A stretch of 64,000 nt of DNA from Oerskovia paurometabola (GCF_016907365.1 NZ_JAFBBV010000001.1:620001-684000), one strand, 5' to 3'. Numbered from the stretch's first letter, positions 1 to 9,425 are shown. Made by a program: numbers and translations. The notes: generated by a model not told the origin, from the letters alone.

Positions 1-412
1 TTGCCCGCGAGGACGCGCAGGCGGGACGGGACGACGAGGGCCGTGGGGACGATGCCGCCCGTGCGGAAGTCGGTCGTGACCGCGAGGACGCCCAGCAGCA
101 GCATGCAGATGACCGAGACCCCTGCGGAGCCCGAGCCCGCGGGGCCGTTGCCCAGCAGGTCCAGCATCGCGCGCTGCACGGGAGCGGCGCCCAGGTCGGT
201 CAGCCCGGTGAGGTCTGGGGCGAGGTCGGCCGTCATCTCGGGCGAGGCCTGGAGGCCCACGGTGGCGCCTCCACCCAGCCCTTCGAGGCTCGACAGGACG
301 CGCGGCAGGGTGATCGTCAGGGCCTGGACGAGGATCATTCCCGCGAGGGCGACGATCCCCAGGACCCAGGGCGTGCGGGTCGTGCGTAGCTTGAGCAGCT
401 CGGCGCGGAACA

Positions 413-413
<1 letters not shown>
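1..413 (-). CDS. ABC-2 type transporter permease (partial, cut by window edge)
   Basis: The 137 visible residues begin MFRAELLKLRTTRTPWVLG, the usual opening of ABC-2 membrane subunits that pair with CcmA/DrrA-like ATPases: a basic cytoplasmic start followed by a first membrane helix (about residues 15-35). A second hydrophobic stretch (about 100-118) precedes a TDFRTGGI segment, also typical of this family. The ATG overlaps the stop of the upstream ATPase gene by one base (TGATG), so the two are translationally coupled and should form one transporter in the cytoplasmic membrane. The C-terminus lies outside the window and the substrate cannot be inferred. Confidence 0.85.
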
Positions 414-1126
<713 letters not shown>

Positions 1127-1429
1127 CGGGGGATCCCCTCTCCTCCGGTCGTGCGGCAGGGTGCCGCGCGCCGTGCCTCCAGCCTGTCTTCCGGGTGGTC
1201 GTGGGCGCTTCTGGCGGAAGGGGGAAGGTGGGTTGCGACTTGCGGTGGAACGGCGGTGGCGGCGGCGGGCGCCACGGGTCCCGGCAGACGTGCCCCTGAG
1301 AGCGCTCACACCGACACGGCCTCGGGGCGGTGGTCCCTGAGTCACCCGGCGTCGAGAGTGGAACGCGACGGGTCGCCGCCGTCGGCGGCGCTACGCTCGC
1401 GGGGAATCACACTTCATGGGGGAGGGCAC
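1127..1429. promoter_or_regulatory. divergent intergenic region between the ABC exporter and tetR
   Basis: This 303-base gap separates the divergent exporter and TetR genes. On the plus strand TACGCT (1392-1397) is a plausible -10 for the regulator, giving a leader of about 25 bases. At 1297-1310 lies TGAGAGCGCTCACA, which matches 12 of 14 positions of the TGGGAGCGCTCCCA CelR-type operator of other cellulolytic actinobacteria but is not symmetric. The TetR protein is the more likely controller of the exporter by arrangement. No coding potential is visible here. Confidence 0.4.
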
Positions 1430-2155
1430 ATGCCCAGCACGACGTCAGACCTGCACGCCAGCGGCCCGGCCCGCCCGACGGCGGAGCCAGCCTCCCGGGG
1501 GGACGCCCGCCGCGACGGCCCCGGCCCGGGAACCGGCGCAGCGCCTCGCGGCTATGCGAAGGGGCGCGCCAAGCGCGACGAGATCATCGAGGCCGCGACG
1601 GGGCTCTTCGGCGAGGTCGGCTACCACTCGGCCTCGCTGCGCGAGATCTCCTCGCGCGTGGGGATCTCGCACCCGGGTCTGCTCCACCACTTCCCCACCA
1701 AGGAGATGCTGCTCCAGGCGGTGCTCGAACGTCGTGACGAGGCGGACTTCGCCCTGTTCGCCCAGGACCGCGAGGAAGGGCTCGACTACTTCGAGTCGCT
1801 CGTGCGGGTCGTCGAGCGCAACGCGGCCCGGCCGGGCATCGTCGAGCTCTTCTGCATCCTCTCGGCCGAGGCGACGTCGCCCGACCACCCGGCCCACGCG
1901 TACTTCCAGCGACGCTACGACGGTGTCCTGGCGCGCATCCGGGACGAGGTCTCCCGTCGCGCCGCGGAGGGACGACTGCGGCCCGGGATCGACGTCACCG
2001 CAGTGTCCAGGGCCCTCGTCGCCGTCATGGACGGGCTGCAGGTGCAGTTCCTGATCGAGCGCGGGACGCCGCGTCCGCCCGTCGACATGGTGGCCGGCCT
2101 GCGCTCCTACCTCGCGCTGATCCACGTGGACGAGGACCCGGTGCCCGAGGACTGA
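1430..2155 (+). CDS. TetR/AcrR family transcriptional regulator
   Basis: A 241-residue TetR-type repressor. After a disordered Pro/Gly/Arg-rich leader (residues 1-43), the helix-turn-helix domain reads from KRDEIIEAATGLFGEVGYH through LREISSRVGISHPGLLHHFPTKEML (about 45-92), with the typical HHFPTKE recognition-helix end. The C-terminal helices form the ligand and dimer domain. The ATG at 1430 has a GGGGGAGG ribosome site; the frame is open far upstream without an equally good start. It is divergent from the ABC exporter and probably controls it, which is inference from arrangement. The inducer is unknown. Confidence 0.88.
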   Translation: MPSTTSDLHASGPARPTAEPASRGDARRDGPGPGTGAAPRGYAKGRAKRDEIIEAATGLFGEVGYHSASLREISSRVGISHPGLLHHFPTKEMLLQAVLERRDEADFALFAQDREEGLDYFESLVRVVERNAARPGIVELFCILSAEATSPDHPAHAYFQRRYDGVLARIRDEVSRRAAEGRLRPGIDVTAVSRALVAVMDGLQVQFLIERGTPRPPVDMVAGLRSYLALIHVDEDPVPED

Positions 2156-2193
2156 CCTCGCCGGGCACACGGGTGGGTCTCCTCCCCGGGGCG

Positions 2194-2853
2194 TCAGCCG
2201 ATCAGGGAGCCCTCGGTGAGTGCCGCGGTGCTCGCCACGCACAGCCCGGTCCGGTCGCCCTGCGCCCAGGACGCCTCGGACGGCGACCACACGACCAGCT
2301 CGACGCCGTCCGTGGGCGCGTCCGCCGACAGCACCGCGGGCGAGCACACCCGGGACACCCGGGCGTCAGCCACGTCCTGCCCCGGCCACCCCGCGTCCGC
2401 GGCGAAGTCGGTCCGCGCGACGACCTGTGCCTCGTGCGGGTCCGCGCAGGGTACGACCCGCACCGTGGCGACCTCGCCGTCGTCGGGCAGCTCGGCCAGG
2501 CAGTTCCCCAGGACGAGCTGGCGCGCGTGCGCGGACCGGGGCTCGCTCACGTCGGTGGGCAGCGGTGCCGTCGCGGCCTTGCCGACGAACAGCGCGACGA
2601 GCACCGCGACCGCCGTCAGCGTCACCGCGACCCCCAGGGCGATGCCCGCCCAGGCGAGGCCCACGCCACGGGTCCCGTCCCGCCGGATGCGCGCGAGCGC
2701 GGCCGCCCCGACCCCGACACCGACCGGGCCGAGCAGCAGCCCCGTCGCCACGGCGGCGACGGCCAGCGGTTCGGTCCGCGGGGCAGGGGGCTGCCAGCCG
2801 GGTGCGTAGTAGACGTCCGGGTCGTACTCGTGCGGGGAGGGCGGGCTGCTCAC
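2194..2853 (-). CDS. DUF4190 membrane protein with septum-formation-like C-terminal domain
   Basis: A 219-residue protein with a short Pro-rich N-terminus, a DUF4190-type double membrane segment (about residues 32-95, containing ALARIRRDGTRGVGLAWAGIALG), and an extracytoplasmic domain with GNCLAELP and VVPCADPHEAQVV. That Cys...VPCxxPHexqV pattern is the hallmark of the actinobacterial 'Septum formation' family (PF13845). The GTG start overlaps the stop of the upstream DUF4190 gene by four bases (GTGA), so the two are coupled. The family name is historical and a role in division is unproven here. Two or more Cys residues could form disulfides outside the membrane. Confidence 0.75.
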   Translation of the reverse strand: MSSPPSPHEYDPDVYYAPGWQPPAPRTEPLAVAAVATGLLLGPVGVGVGAAALARIRRDGTRGVGLAWAGIALGVAVTLTAVAVLVALFVGKAATAPLPTDVSEPRSAHARQLVLGNCLAELPDDGEVATVRVVPCADPHEAQVVARTDFAADAGWPGQDVADARVSRVCSPAVLSADAPTDGVELVVWSPSEASWAQGDRTGLCVASTAALTEGSLIG

Positions 2854-3479
2854 CAGGACCCCATCATCGCGAAGAGCCACAGCACCACGAGGGCGGTCGC
2901 GACGGCGCCCACCGCGATGCCCGTGATCGCGAACCCGCGGCCGGTCGTCCCGTCGCGCGAGATCTGCTGCAGCGCCACGATGCCCAGGATCAGCCCGACG
3001 ACCCCGGGGACCATGCAGAAGGCCAGGCCCACGAGCGACGTGATCATCGACGCGAGCGCCAGGCCGTTCTGCCGTGGCGGGGGAGCGAACGAGGCGTCCC
3101 ACGACGGGGTCGGCCAGCCCGGCTGCGGGCCGTAGCCGGTCGGGTGGCCGGGGCCGTACGCGCCGGGGTAGCCCGGCGGGTACGAGAGGGCGGACGGATC
3201 GGTCCCGTACGCCCCCGGCGGGCTCCCGTAGACAGGGGTCCCGGGGGCCCCGTACGGACCGTAGGCCGGGTTGCCCGCGGGCGGAGGCGTCGTCGGGAAC
3301 CCCGGGGCCGGGGGCGCGTACGGGTCCGCCGGGGCGGGGGCGTCGTCCGACCCGGTCGGGAGGCGGTACGGCACGAGCGGGGGTTGGCGTGACGCTCCGC
3401 CGGGCGAGTACGGGGGGACCGGTGGCGCGAACGGATCCTGGTCCGGGGTGTCCGAGCCCTGCGGTGGAGGTGACGTCAT
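2850..3479 (-). CDS. Proline-rich DUF4190 membrane protein
   Basis: A 209-residue protein. Residues 1-125 are a disordered Pro/Gly/Tyr-rich tract with recurring PYGxxGxP and PPGAYG elements. The C-terminal part (about 130-205) is DUF4190: two hydrophobic helices around GLILGIVALQQISRDGTTGRGFAITGIAVG. The ATG of MTSPPPQGSD was chosen because it starts the Pro-rich tail; no strong ribosome site is seen. It is translationally coupled to the following septum-formation-like gene. Such Pro/Gly/Tyr tails are common in actinobacterial membrane proteins near the envelope machinery, but function is unknown. Confidence 0.75.
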   Translation of the reverse strand: MTSPPPQGSDTPDQDPFAPPVPPYSPGGASRQPPLVPYRLPTGSDDAPAPADPYAPPAPGFPTTPPPAGNPAYGPYGAPGTPVYGSPPGAYGTDPSALSYPPGYPGAYGPGHPTGYGPQPGWPTPSWDASFAPPPRQNGLALASMITSLVGLAFCMVPGVVGLILGIVALQQISRDGTTGRGFAITGIAVGAVATALVVLWLFAMMGSW

Positions 3480-3625
3480 GGGAGAACCGTAGCCATGACC
3501 CGCGACCGCTGCCGAGACCCCCCACTGGGCACGGCCTCGTCGGTGCGCGCGGGTTCCGGACGAATATTTTGTGAGGATTCCACCCCAAAGCCCCCGGAGG
3601 CCTTCGGGAGGGCCGTTGGCGCGTC

Positions 3626-3631
3626 TATGAT
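3626..3631 (+). promoter_or_regulatory. probable -10 element of the pgm-cbp unit
   Basis: TATGAT lies 17 bases after a weak -35 candidate TTCGGG (3603-3608). It predicts transcription from about 3638 and a leader of roughly 135 bases before the mutase fusion. An AT-rich patch at 3570-3590 upstream may serve the divergent DUF4190 gene. Confidence 0.5.
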
Positions 3632-3657
3632 CGGTGGTGGTACCGGGCTTCCGCGGA

Positions 3658-3695
3658 CCCTCGCACGAGGGATTTGGAAGGAGTCGTGCTTTTTT
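3658..3695 (+). promoter_or_regulatory. possible transcription attenuator in the leader of the mutase fusion
   Basis: Two mutually exclusive hairpins overlap. CCCTC (3658-3662) can pair with GAGGG (3667-3671). Alternatively GCACGA (3663-3668) can pair with TCGTGC (3684-3689), directly followed by six T residues (3690-3695). A T-run is conspicuous in sequence this GC-rich and gives the second hairpin the form of an intrinsic terminator. The 6-bp stem is short with a 15-base loop, so this is a hypothesis. It sits between the predicted promoter and the start codon. Confidence 0.35.
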
Positions 3696-3772
3696 CGCTC
3701 GCCTCTCTGGTGCCCTACCGAGCGTGGTCTGCACGGGCCGCGCACGACGCATCACCGAGCAGTGAGGACGTC

Positions 3773-5995
3773 ATGACCCTGCCACAGGCCGCACAGGCTC
3801 CCGCCACCACGAACGATCGAGCGGCGGTGGTCCTCGCCGCAGGCCACGACGACGCCTCGCGCGAGCTCATCACGCGCCCGCTCGGAGACGCGACGGTGGT
3901 CGAGCTCGCCGTCGCGAACGTCCGCAAGGTCGTCGCCGACGACCGCATCGTGGTCGTCGTGGCCCCCGGCGACACGACGGTGCGGGGACTGCTCGGCGAG
4001 GGGCTGCGGTACGTCGAGCAGCAAGACCTGCCCGGGACGGGCGGTGCCGTGCTCGCGGCCCGTGCCGCGGTCGAGGCGCTCGGGCGTCCCGCGAGCGAGG
4101 TCCTCGTGGCTTACGCCGACACCCCGCTCCTGCGGTCCGAGTCCCTCCTCGGGCTCCTGACGCGCCACACGCTCAAGGCCGCCGACCTGTCGCTGCTCGC
4201 GGCCGTCGTGACCGAGGACCTCCCGACCTACGGGCGCATCGTCCGCCACGACGGCGAGATCACGGCCATCCTCGAGGAGGAGGACCGGCCCGCCGACGCG
4301 CACCCCGACGGGGAGCCCATCGAGGTCAACGTGGGCGCCTACGTCGCAGCCCCCGACCTGCTGTTCTCCGAGCTCGAGGCCATGGTCGCCGGAGGCGAGC
4401 ACCGGCTCACCGAGCTCGCCCGCCGCGTCATCGCCAAGCACAAGAGCATCTCGTCGTACCGGATCTACGACACCGACGAGGTCCGGGGCATCAACACCCC
4501 CGAGGAGCTCCAGGAGGCCGCGGACATCCTCCTCAAGCGCCTGTTCATGCCCAAGAAGAACACCGACACCAAGATCGTGTTCGGCACCGGCGGGTGGCGC
4601 GCCATCATCGGCGAGGGCTACACGCTCGCCAACGTGCGTCGCCTGTGCCAGGCCATCGCGAACGAGACGGTCCGCAAGGGGATCGACGGCCTGGGCGTCG
4701 TCATCGGCGGCGACCGCCGCTTCCTCTCGCGCGAGTCGGCCATCGCGGCGGCCGAGGTCTTCGCGGGCAACAACATCCCGGTCACGCTCCTGCCCGACGA
4801 CGTCCCCACGCCCCTCGTGACGTTCGCCGCCCCGTACCTCGGCGCGGCCTACGGCATCATCGTCACCTCGAGCCACAACCCGCCCGAGTGGAACGGCATG
4901 AAGGTGTTCCGCCAGGACGGCTCGCTCCCCCTCGACGACGAGACGGACCGCTACCAGGACGAGGCCAACGCGCTCAGCGTCGACGACGTCATCACGCTCG
5001 ACCTCGCGGTCGCCCGCAAGGCCGGGCTCGTCGTGGACAAGGTCCTCACCGAGCCCTACGTCGACGCGATCGAGAAGATCGTCGACGTCGACGCGGTGCG
5101 CGGCTCGGACCTGCGCGTGATCGTGGACCCCATGTACGGCACGAGCCAGCTCACGCTCGGCACGATCCTCAACGACATGCGCGTGCGCTCGGAGTTCATC
5201 CACGCGTCGCACAACCCGCTGTTCGGTGGCATCGCCCCCGCACCGGACCTGCAGCGTCTGTCGACCCTGATCTCGATGATCCAGCAGGGTGGCGGCCGCT
5301 ACGACCTCGGCATGGCGACCGACGGTGACTCGGACCGCATCGGGATCGTCGACGAGACGGGCGAGTACATCTCGACCAACGACCTCCTGCTCCTCCTGTA
5401 CTGGTACCTGCACGAGTTCCGCGGCGAGAAGGGCGGCGTCGTGCGCAACCTCGCCACGACCCACCTGCTCGACCGGCTCGCCGCGCACTTCGGTGAGGAG
5501 TCCCGCGAGGTCAAGGTGGGCTTCAAGCACGTCACGGCCGGCATGGAGGAGATCGGCGCCGTGCTCGGCGGCGAGTCCTCGGGCGGCCTCACGGTCCGTG
5601 GCTGGATCCTCGGCAAGGACGGCATCTTCGCGTGCGCCCTGGTCGTCGAGATGCTGGCCCGCACGGGCAAGAAGATCTCGGAGCTGCGCGAGATGATCTA
5701 CGAGATCACGGGGCGCCTCTACACGCTCGAGGCAGGCGTGGACTCCACGCCGGAGATGCGGGTGGCCGTGCCGCGCCGCCTCGAGGCGGACCCGCTCACG
5801 CACATCGGCCCCTACCCGGTCGTGAGCATCTCGCACCTCGACGGCACCAAGATCGTCCTCGAGAACGACAACTGGGCGCTCCTGCGGTTCTCCGGGACCG
5901 AGCCCGTGCTGCGCATGTTCGTCGAGGCGGACTCGCCTGAGAAGGCCGCCGAGCTGCTCGACTGGCTCAAGGGCTTCGTCACCGCAGGCGTCTGA
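3773..5995 (+). CDS. Bifunctional-looking NTP-transferase / phosphohexomutase fusion
   Basis: A 740-residue fusion. Residues about 15-265 resemble the GlmU uridylyltransferase domain: GTGGAVLAAR, VAYADTPLL (equivalent to YGDxPL), TYGRIVR and VNVGAYV. The first motif is degraded: AAGHDDASRELITRPLGD replaces LAAGxGTRMxSxxPK, so it lacks the GxGTR loop and the usual lysine. Residues about 275-740 are a complete phosphoglucomutase/phosphomannomutase: catalytic Ser367 in TSSHNPPEWNG, metal loop DGDSDR (517-522), sugar loop GGESSGG and phosphate loop RFSGTEP (705-711). The ATG at 3773 has GTGAGGA upstream; a GTG near 3686 in the same frame is a weaker alternative. It lies just before cellobiose phosphorylase, suggesting conversion of its glucose-1-phosphate. 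Whether the N-domain is catalytic or sensory is unknown. Confidence 0.85.
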   Translation: MTLPQAAQAPATTNDRAAVVLAAGHDDASRELITRPLGDATVVELAVANVRKVVADDRIVVVVAPGDTTVRGLLGEGLRYVEQQDLPGTGGAVLAARAAVEALGRPASEVLVAYADTPLLRSESLLGLLTRHTLKAADLSLLAAVVTEDLPTYGRIVRHDGEITAILEEEDRPADAHPDGEPIEVNVGAYVAAPDLLFSELEAMVAGGEHRLTELARRVIAKHKSISSYRIYDTDEVRGINTPEELQEAADILLKRLFMPKKNTDTKIVFGTGGWRAIIGEGYTLANVRRLCQAIANETVRKGIDGLGVVIGGDRRFLSRESAIAAAEVFAGNNIPVTLLPDDVPTPLVTFAAPYLGAAYGIIVTSSHNPPEWNGMKVFRQDGSLPLDDETDRYQDEANALSVDDVITLDLAVARKAGLVVDKVLTEPYVDAIEKIVDVDAVRGSDLRVIVDPMYGTSQLTLGTILNDMRVRSEFIHASHNPLFGGIAPAPDLQRLSTLISMIQQGGGRYDLGMATDGDSDRIGIVDETGEYISTNDLLLLLYWYLHEFRGEKGGVVRNLATTHLLDRLAAHFGEESREVKVGFKHVTAGMEEIGAVLGGESSGGLTVRGWILGKDGIFACALVVEMLARTGKKISELREMIYEITGRLYTLEAGVDSTPEMRVAVPRRLEADPLTHIGPYPVVSISHLDGTKIVLENDNWALLRFSGTEPVLRMFVEADSPEKAAELLDWLKGFVTAGV

Positions 5996-6076
5996 GTCTC
6001 CGGGGTCCTCGGACCCCGGAGGGTCGGCCCACCCCCACCCCACCCGCACCTCTCACCGACAGGAACCGACCCGACG

Positions 6077-8533
6077 ATGCGCTACGGCCACTTCGACACC
6101 GCTCGTGACGAGTACGTCATCGAGCGCCCAGACGTCCCCGTCTCGTGGACGAACTACCTGGGCACCAAGGACTTCTGCACCGTGCTCTCGCACAACGGCG
6201 GCGGCTACTCGTACTACAAGTCGGCGCAGACGGGCCGCATCTCGCGGTTCCGCCAGAACGGCGTCCCGCTCGACCGCCCGGGGCACTACGTGTACCTGCG
6301 CGACGAGGCCGACGGCGACTTCTGGTCGGTGTCGTGGCAGCCGGTGGGCAAGCCGCTCGCGGCCGACGGCGACCCGATCGACCCCGCGGGCGGTGCCGGT
6401 CGCTGGACGACGCGCCACGGCCTGAGCTACTCGACGTTCGAGGCCCAGTACAAGGGCATCGACGCCCAGCAGACGATCTTCATCCCCCTGGACGACGACG
6501 TCGAGATCTGGGACGTGCGCCTGACGAACACGACCGACGAGGTCCGTGAGCTGACGGTCGGGTCGTACGTGGAGTTCTCCTTCCACACGATCACGATCGA
6601 CAACCAGAACCTGCAGATGTCGCTCTACTCGACGGGGTCGTCGTACGAGGACGGCATCATCGAGTACGACGCCTACTACGAGCCGTGGACGTTCCACTAC
6701 TTCGCGTCGAGCGAGGCGCCGTCGTCGTACGACTCGCTGCGCGACAACTTCATCGGCCCCTACCGCTCCGAGGCCAACCCGATCGCGATCGAGCGCGGGC
6801 ACGGCTCGAACGAGAGCGCGACGACGCAGAACCACTGCGGCTCGCTCCAGCACAAGATCACGCTGCAGCCGGGTGAGACCAAGCGCCTCGTCTACATGCT
6901 CGGCTACGGCTCGCGCGCCGAGGCCGGCCGCGCGATGCAGGCCAAGTACGCGGACGTCGCGACCGTCGACGCCGAGCGTGCGCGCCTGGCCGCGTACTGG
7001 AAGGCCAAGCAGGACAAGCTGCGCATCCGCACGCCCCACGAGGGCATGAACACCATGATCAACTCGTGGACGCTGCTCCAGGCGGAGACCTGCGTCGTGT
7101 GGTCGCGCTTCGCGTCGTTCGTCGAGGTCGGCGGCCGCAGCGGCCTGGGCTTCCGCGACACGGCACAGGACGTCATGAGCGTCATCCACACCAACCCGAC
7201 CAAGACGCACCAGCGCATCGTCGAGCTCCTGCGTGCCCAGACGGAGGCGGGCTACGGCCTGCACCTGTTCGAGCCCAAGGCGTTCGACCCGGACGCGCCC
7301 AAGCTCCCCGACGTCCCGTCGCCCACGATCGTCCCGACGCCCGACCCCAAGGACCTCATCCACGGGCTCGAGGACACGTGCTCGGACGATCACCTGTGGC
7401 TCGTGCCGTCGGTCGTCGAGTACGTCAAGGAGACCGGTCGCCTGGAATTCCTCGACGAGGAGATCCCGTTCGCCGAGGGCACGCCCGCCACGGTGTACGA
7501 GCACCTGACGCGCGCGCTCGACTTCTCGAGCGAGCAGATCGGCCAGAACGGCGTGGCCCTGGGGCTGCGTGCGGACTGGAACGACTGCCTCAACCTGGGC
7601 GGCGGCGAGACCTCGCTGGTCACGTTCCTGCACGCGTGGGCCATCCAGGCGTTCCTCGAGGTCGCACGGCACCGTGCGGTCGCCGGGGACGAGAGCGCGG
7701 CCGCCGACGTCGCCAAGTACGAGGCCGAGCTCGAGCGCATCGCGAAGGTCGCCGACACCCAGCTCTGGGACGGCGCCTGGTGGATCCGTGGGTACACGCG
7801 TGACGGCGTGAAGATCGGCTCGAACGACAACGACGAGGGCAAGATCTTCCTCGAGCACCAGGCGTGGCCCGTCATCGCGGGCATCACGACGCAGGAGCGC
7901 GGCGAGGCGTCGATGGACTCGGTGCGCGAGCTCCTGGGCTCGGAGTACGGCAACCACCTGAACTGGCCGGCGTTCACCAAGGTCGACGACACGGTCGGGT
8001 TCGTGACGCGCGTGTACCCGGGCATCAAGGAGAACGCGGCGATCTTCTCGCACCCGAACGCGTGGCCGATCATCGCCGAGGCCATGCTGGGCCGCGGCGA
8101 CGAGGCGGTGCAGTTCTACGACGCGATCCTGCCGTACAACCAGAACGACAACATCGAGGTCCGCGGGGCCGAGCCGTACGCGTACGTGCAGTTCCTGTAC
8201 GGCCGCGACCACGAGTGGTTCGGCAAGGCGCAGAACCCGTGGCTCACGGGTACGGCGGGCTGGATGTACACGGCCGCGACGAAGTACATCCTCGGTGTGC
8301 GCCTGGCCCTCGACGGCCTGGTCGTCGACCCGTCGATCCCCAAGGACTGGGACGGCTTCGAGGTGCGCCGTGAGTGGCGTGGCGCGGTCTACGAGATCGA
8401 GGTCCGCAACCCGGACCACGTCTCGAAGGGTGTGCGGTCGGTGACGCTCGACGGTGTCGAGCTCGACCCGACGCAGCCGATCCCGGTGCAGCCGGAGGGC
8501 TCCGAGGTCAAGGTCGTCGTGACGCTGGGCTAG
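6077..8533 (+). CDS. cbp: Cellobiose phosphorylase (GH94)
   Basis: An 818-residue GH94 enzyme, close to the 822 residues of the Cellulomonas gilvus enzyme. It would split cytosolic cellobiose with phosphate into glucose-1-phosphate and glucose. The N-terminal beta-sandwich (MRYGHFDTARDEYVIERPD, GGGYSYYKSAQTGRISRFR) precedes an (alpha/alpha)6 barrel with the catalytic acid in LRADWNDCLNLGGG (Asp500 by count). Further family motifs are GGRSGLGFRDTAQD, EHQAWPVIAG and TGTAGWMYTAATKYILG. No signal peptide is present. It follows the mutase fusion by 81 bases and ends at a strong stem-loop, so the two probably form an energy-saving cellobiose-use operon. Confidence 0.95.
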   Translation: MRYGHFDTARDEYVIERPDVPVSWTNYLGTKDFCTVLSHNGGGYSYYKSAQTGRISRFRQNGVPLDRPGHYVYLRDEADGDFWSVSWQPVGKPLAADGDPIDPAGGAGRWTTRHGLSYSTFEAQYKGIDAQQTIFIPLDDDVEIWDVRLTNTTDEVRELTVGSYVEFSFHTITIDNQNLQMSLYSTGSSYEDGIIEYDAYYEPWTFHYFASSEAPSSYDSLRDNFIGPYRSEANPIAIERGHGSNESATTQNHCGSLQHKITLQPGETKRLVYMLGYGSRAEAGRAMQAKYADVATVDAERARLAAYWKAKQDKLRIRTPHEGMNTMINSWTLLQAETCVVWSRFASFVEVGGRSGLGFRDTAQDVMSVIHTNPTKTHQRIVELLRAQTEAGYGLHLFEPKAFDPDAPKLPDVPSPTIVPTPDPKDLIHGLEDTCSDDHLWLVPSVVEYVKETGRLEFLDEEIPFAEGTPATVYEHLTRALDFSSEQIGQNGVALGLRADWNDCLNLGGGETSLVTFLHAWAIQAFLEVARHRAVAGDESAAADVAKYEAELERIAKVADTQLWDGAWWIRGYTRDGVKIGSNDNDEGKIFLEHQAWPVIAGITTQERGEASMDSVRELLGSEYGNHLNWPAFTKVDDTVGFVTRVYPGIKENAAIFSHPNAWPIIAEAMLGRGDEAVQFYDAILPYNQNDNIEVRGAEPYAYVQFLYGRDHEWFGKAQNPWLTGTAGWMYTAATKYILGVRLALDGLVVDPSIPKDWDGFEVRREWRGAVYEIEVRNPDHVSKGVRSVTLDGVELDPTQPIPVQPEGSEVKVVVTLG

Positions 8534-8546
8534 TGCACCGCGGGTG

Positions 8547-8603
8547 CCGAGCACGAGGTCGGGGTCGTTCTGAGGTTCAGAACGACCCCGACCTCGTTCT
8601 CGG
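8547..8603. terminator. long bidirectional stem-loop between cbp and xth
   Basis: A 19-bp perfect stem (8555-8573 with 8577-8595), loop GGT, extended outward with one mismatch to 8547/8603. It sits between convergent genes without a U-tract, the usual form of actinobacterial terminators. Its outer arms share the CGTTCTCG/GACCTCG core with the stem-loop at 47823-47877. Confidence 0.8.
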
Positions 8604-8621
8604 TACCTCAGGCCGGGGACG

Positions 8622-9413
8622 TCAGTCCGTGAGGTCCACGATCACCGGGACGTGGTCCGAGGCGCCCTTGCCCTTGCGCTCGTCGCGGTCGATCTCGACG
8701 CCCGTCGCGCGGGCGCGCAGCGCGGGGGACAGGTAGGCGTAGTCGATCCGCATGCCCTGGTTCTTGGGGAAGCGCAGCTGTTGGTAGTCCCAGTACGTGT
8801 ACTTGTGCTCCTCGGGGAAGAAGTCGCGCGTGACCTCGCTGTACCCGGCCGCCGCGAACGCCGAGAACGCCGCCCTCTCGGCCGGAGACGTGTGCGTGTG
8901 CCCGGCGAACACGGCCGGGTCCCAGACGTCGGTGTCGAGCGGTGCGACGTTCCAGTCCCCGACGAGCGCGACCTGCGCGGCGGGGTCCGCCTCGAGCCAG
9001 CCCGCGGCCTGGGTGCGCAGGTTGTGCAGCCACTCGAGCTTGTACGGGTAGTGCGGGTCGTCGAGCGCGCGACCGTGGGGCACGTACAGGCTCCACACGC
9101 GCACGCCGCCGCACGTCGCCCCGACGGCCCGGGCCTCCAGGTGCGGCTCGGCCCCGAAGTGGGGCTGCGTCGCGAAGCCCGTCTCGACGTCCTCGATGCC
9201 CACGCGGGAGGCGATCGCGACGCCGTTCCACTGGCTCAGGCCGAAGTGCGCGACCTCGTAGCCCGCGGCCTCGAAGATCTCGTGCGGGAACTGGGCGTCC
9301 TTGCACTTGGTCTCCTGCAGCGCGAGCACGTCGGTGCCCGATCGTTCGAGGAAGGCGACGGCCCGCTCGGCGCGGGCTCGGATCGAGTTGATGTTCCAGG
9401 TGGCGAGACGCAT
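8622..9413 (-). CDS. xth: Exodeoxyribonuclease III
   Basis: A 263-residue enzyme of the exonuclease III/AP endonuclease fold. Motifs: MRLATWNINSIRAR (Mg-binding Asn), LALQETKCKD (catalytic Glu), WSLYVPHGR, VALVGDWNVAP (Asp-Asn pair), MRIDYAYLS and KGASDHVPVIVDL (Asp-His pair). It nicks DNA 5' to abasic sites and trims 3' ends in base excision repair. The ATG at 9413 lies 6 bases after a TAGCCT -10 element, so the message is probably leaderless. It converges on cbp with a shared terminator and is divergent from an SDR gene. Confidence 0.95.
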   Translation of the reverse strand: MRLATWNINSIRARAERAVAFLERSGTDVLALQETKCKDAQFPHEIFEAAGYEVAHFGLSQWNGVAIASRVGIEDVETGFATQPHFGAEPHLEARAVGATCGGVRVWSLYVPHGRALDDPHYPYKLEWLHNLRTQAAGWLEADPAAQVALVGDWNVAPLDTDVWDPAVFAGHTHTSPAERAAFSAFAAAGYSEVTRDFFPEEHKYTYWDYQQLRFPKNQGMRIDYAYLSPALRARATGVEIDRDERKGKGASDHVPVIVDLTD

Positions 9414-9419
9414 GGCGAC

Positions 9420-9425
9420 AGGCTA
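9420..9425 (-). promoter_or_regulatory. -10 element of leaderless xth
   Basis: TAGCCT on the minus strand, with 6 bases to the xth ATG. Transcription should start at or next to the start codon. Confidence 0.6.

Noticed and set aside
6053..8554. An 833-codon minus-strand frame opposite cellobiose phosphorylase
   Set aside because: Shadow of strongly biased codons; the plus strand has full GH94 motifs.
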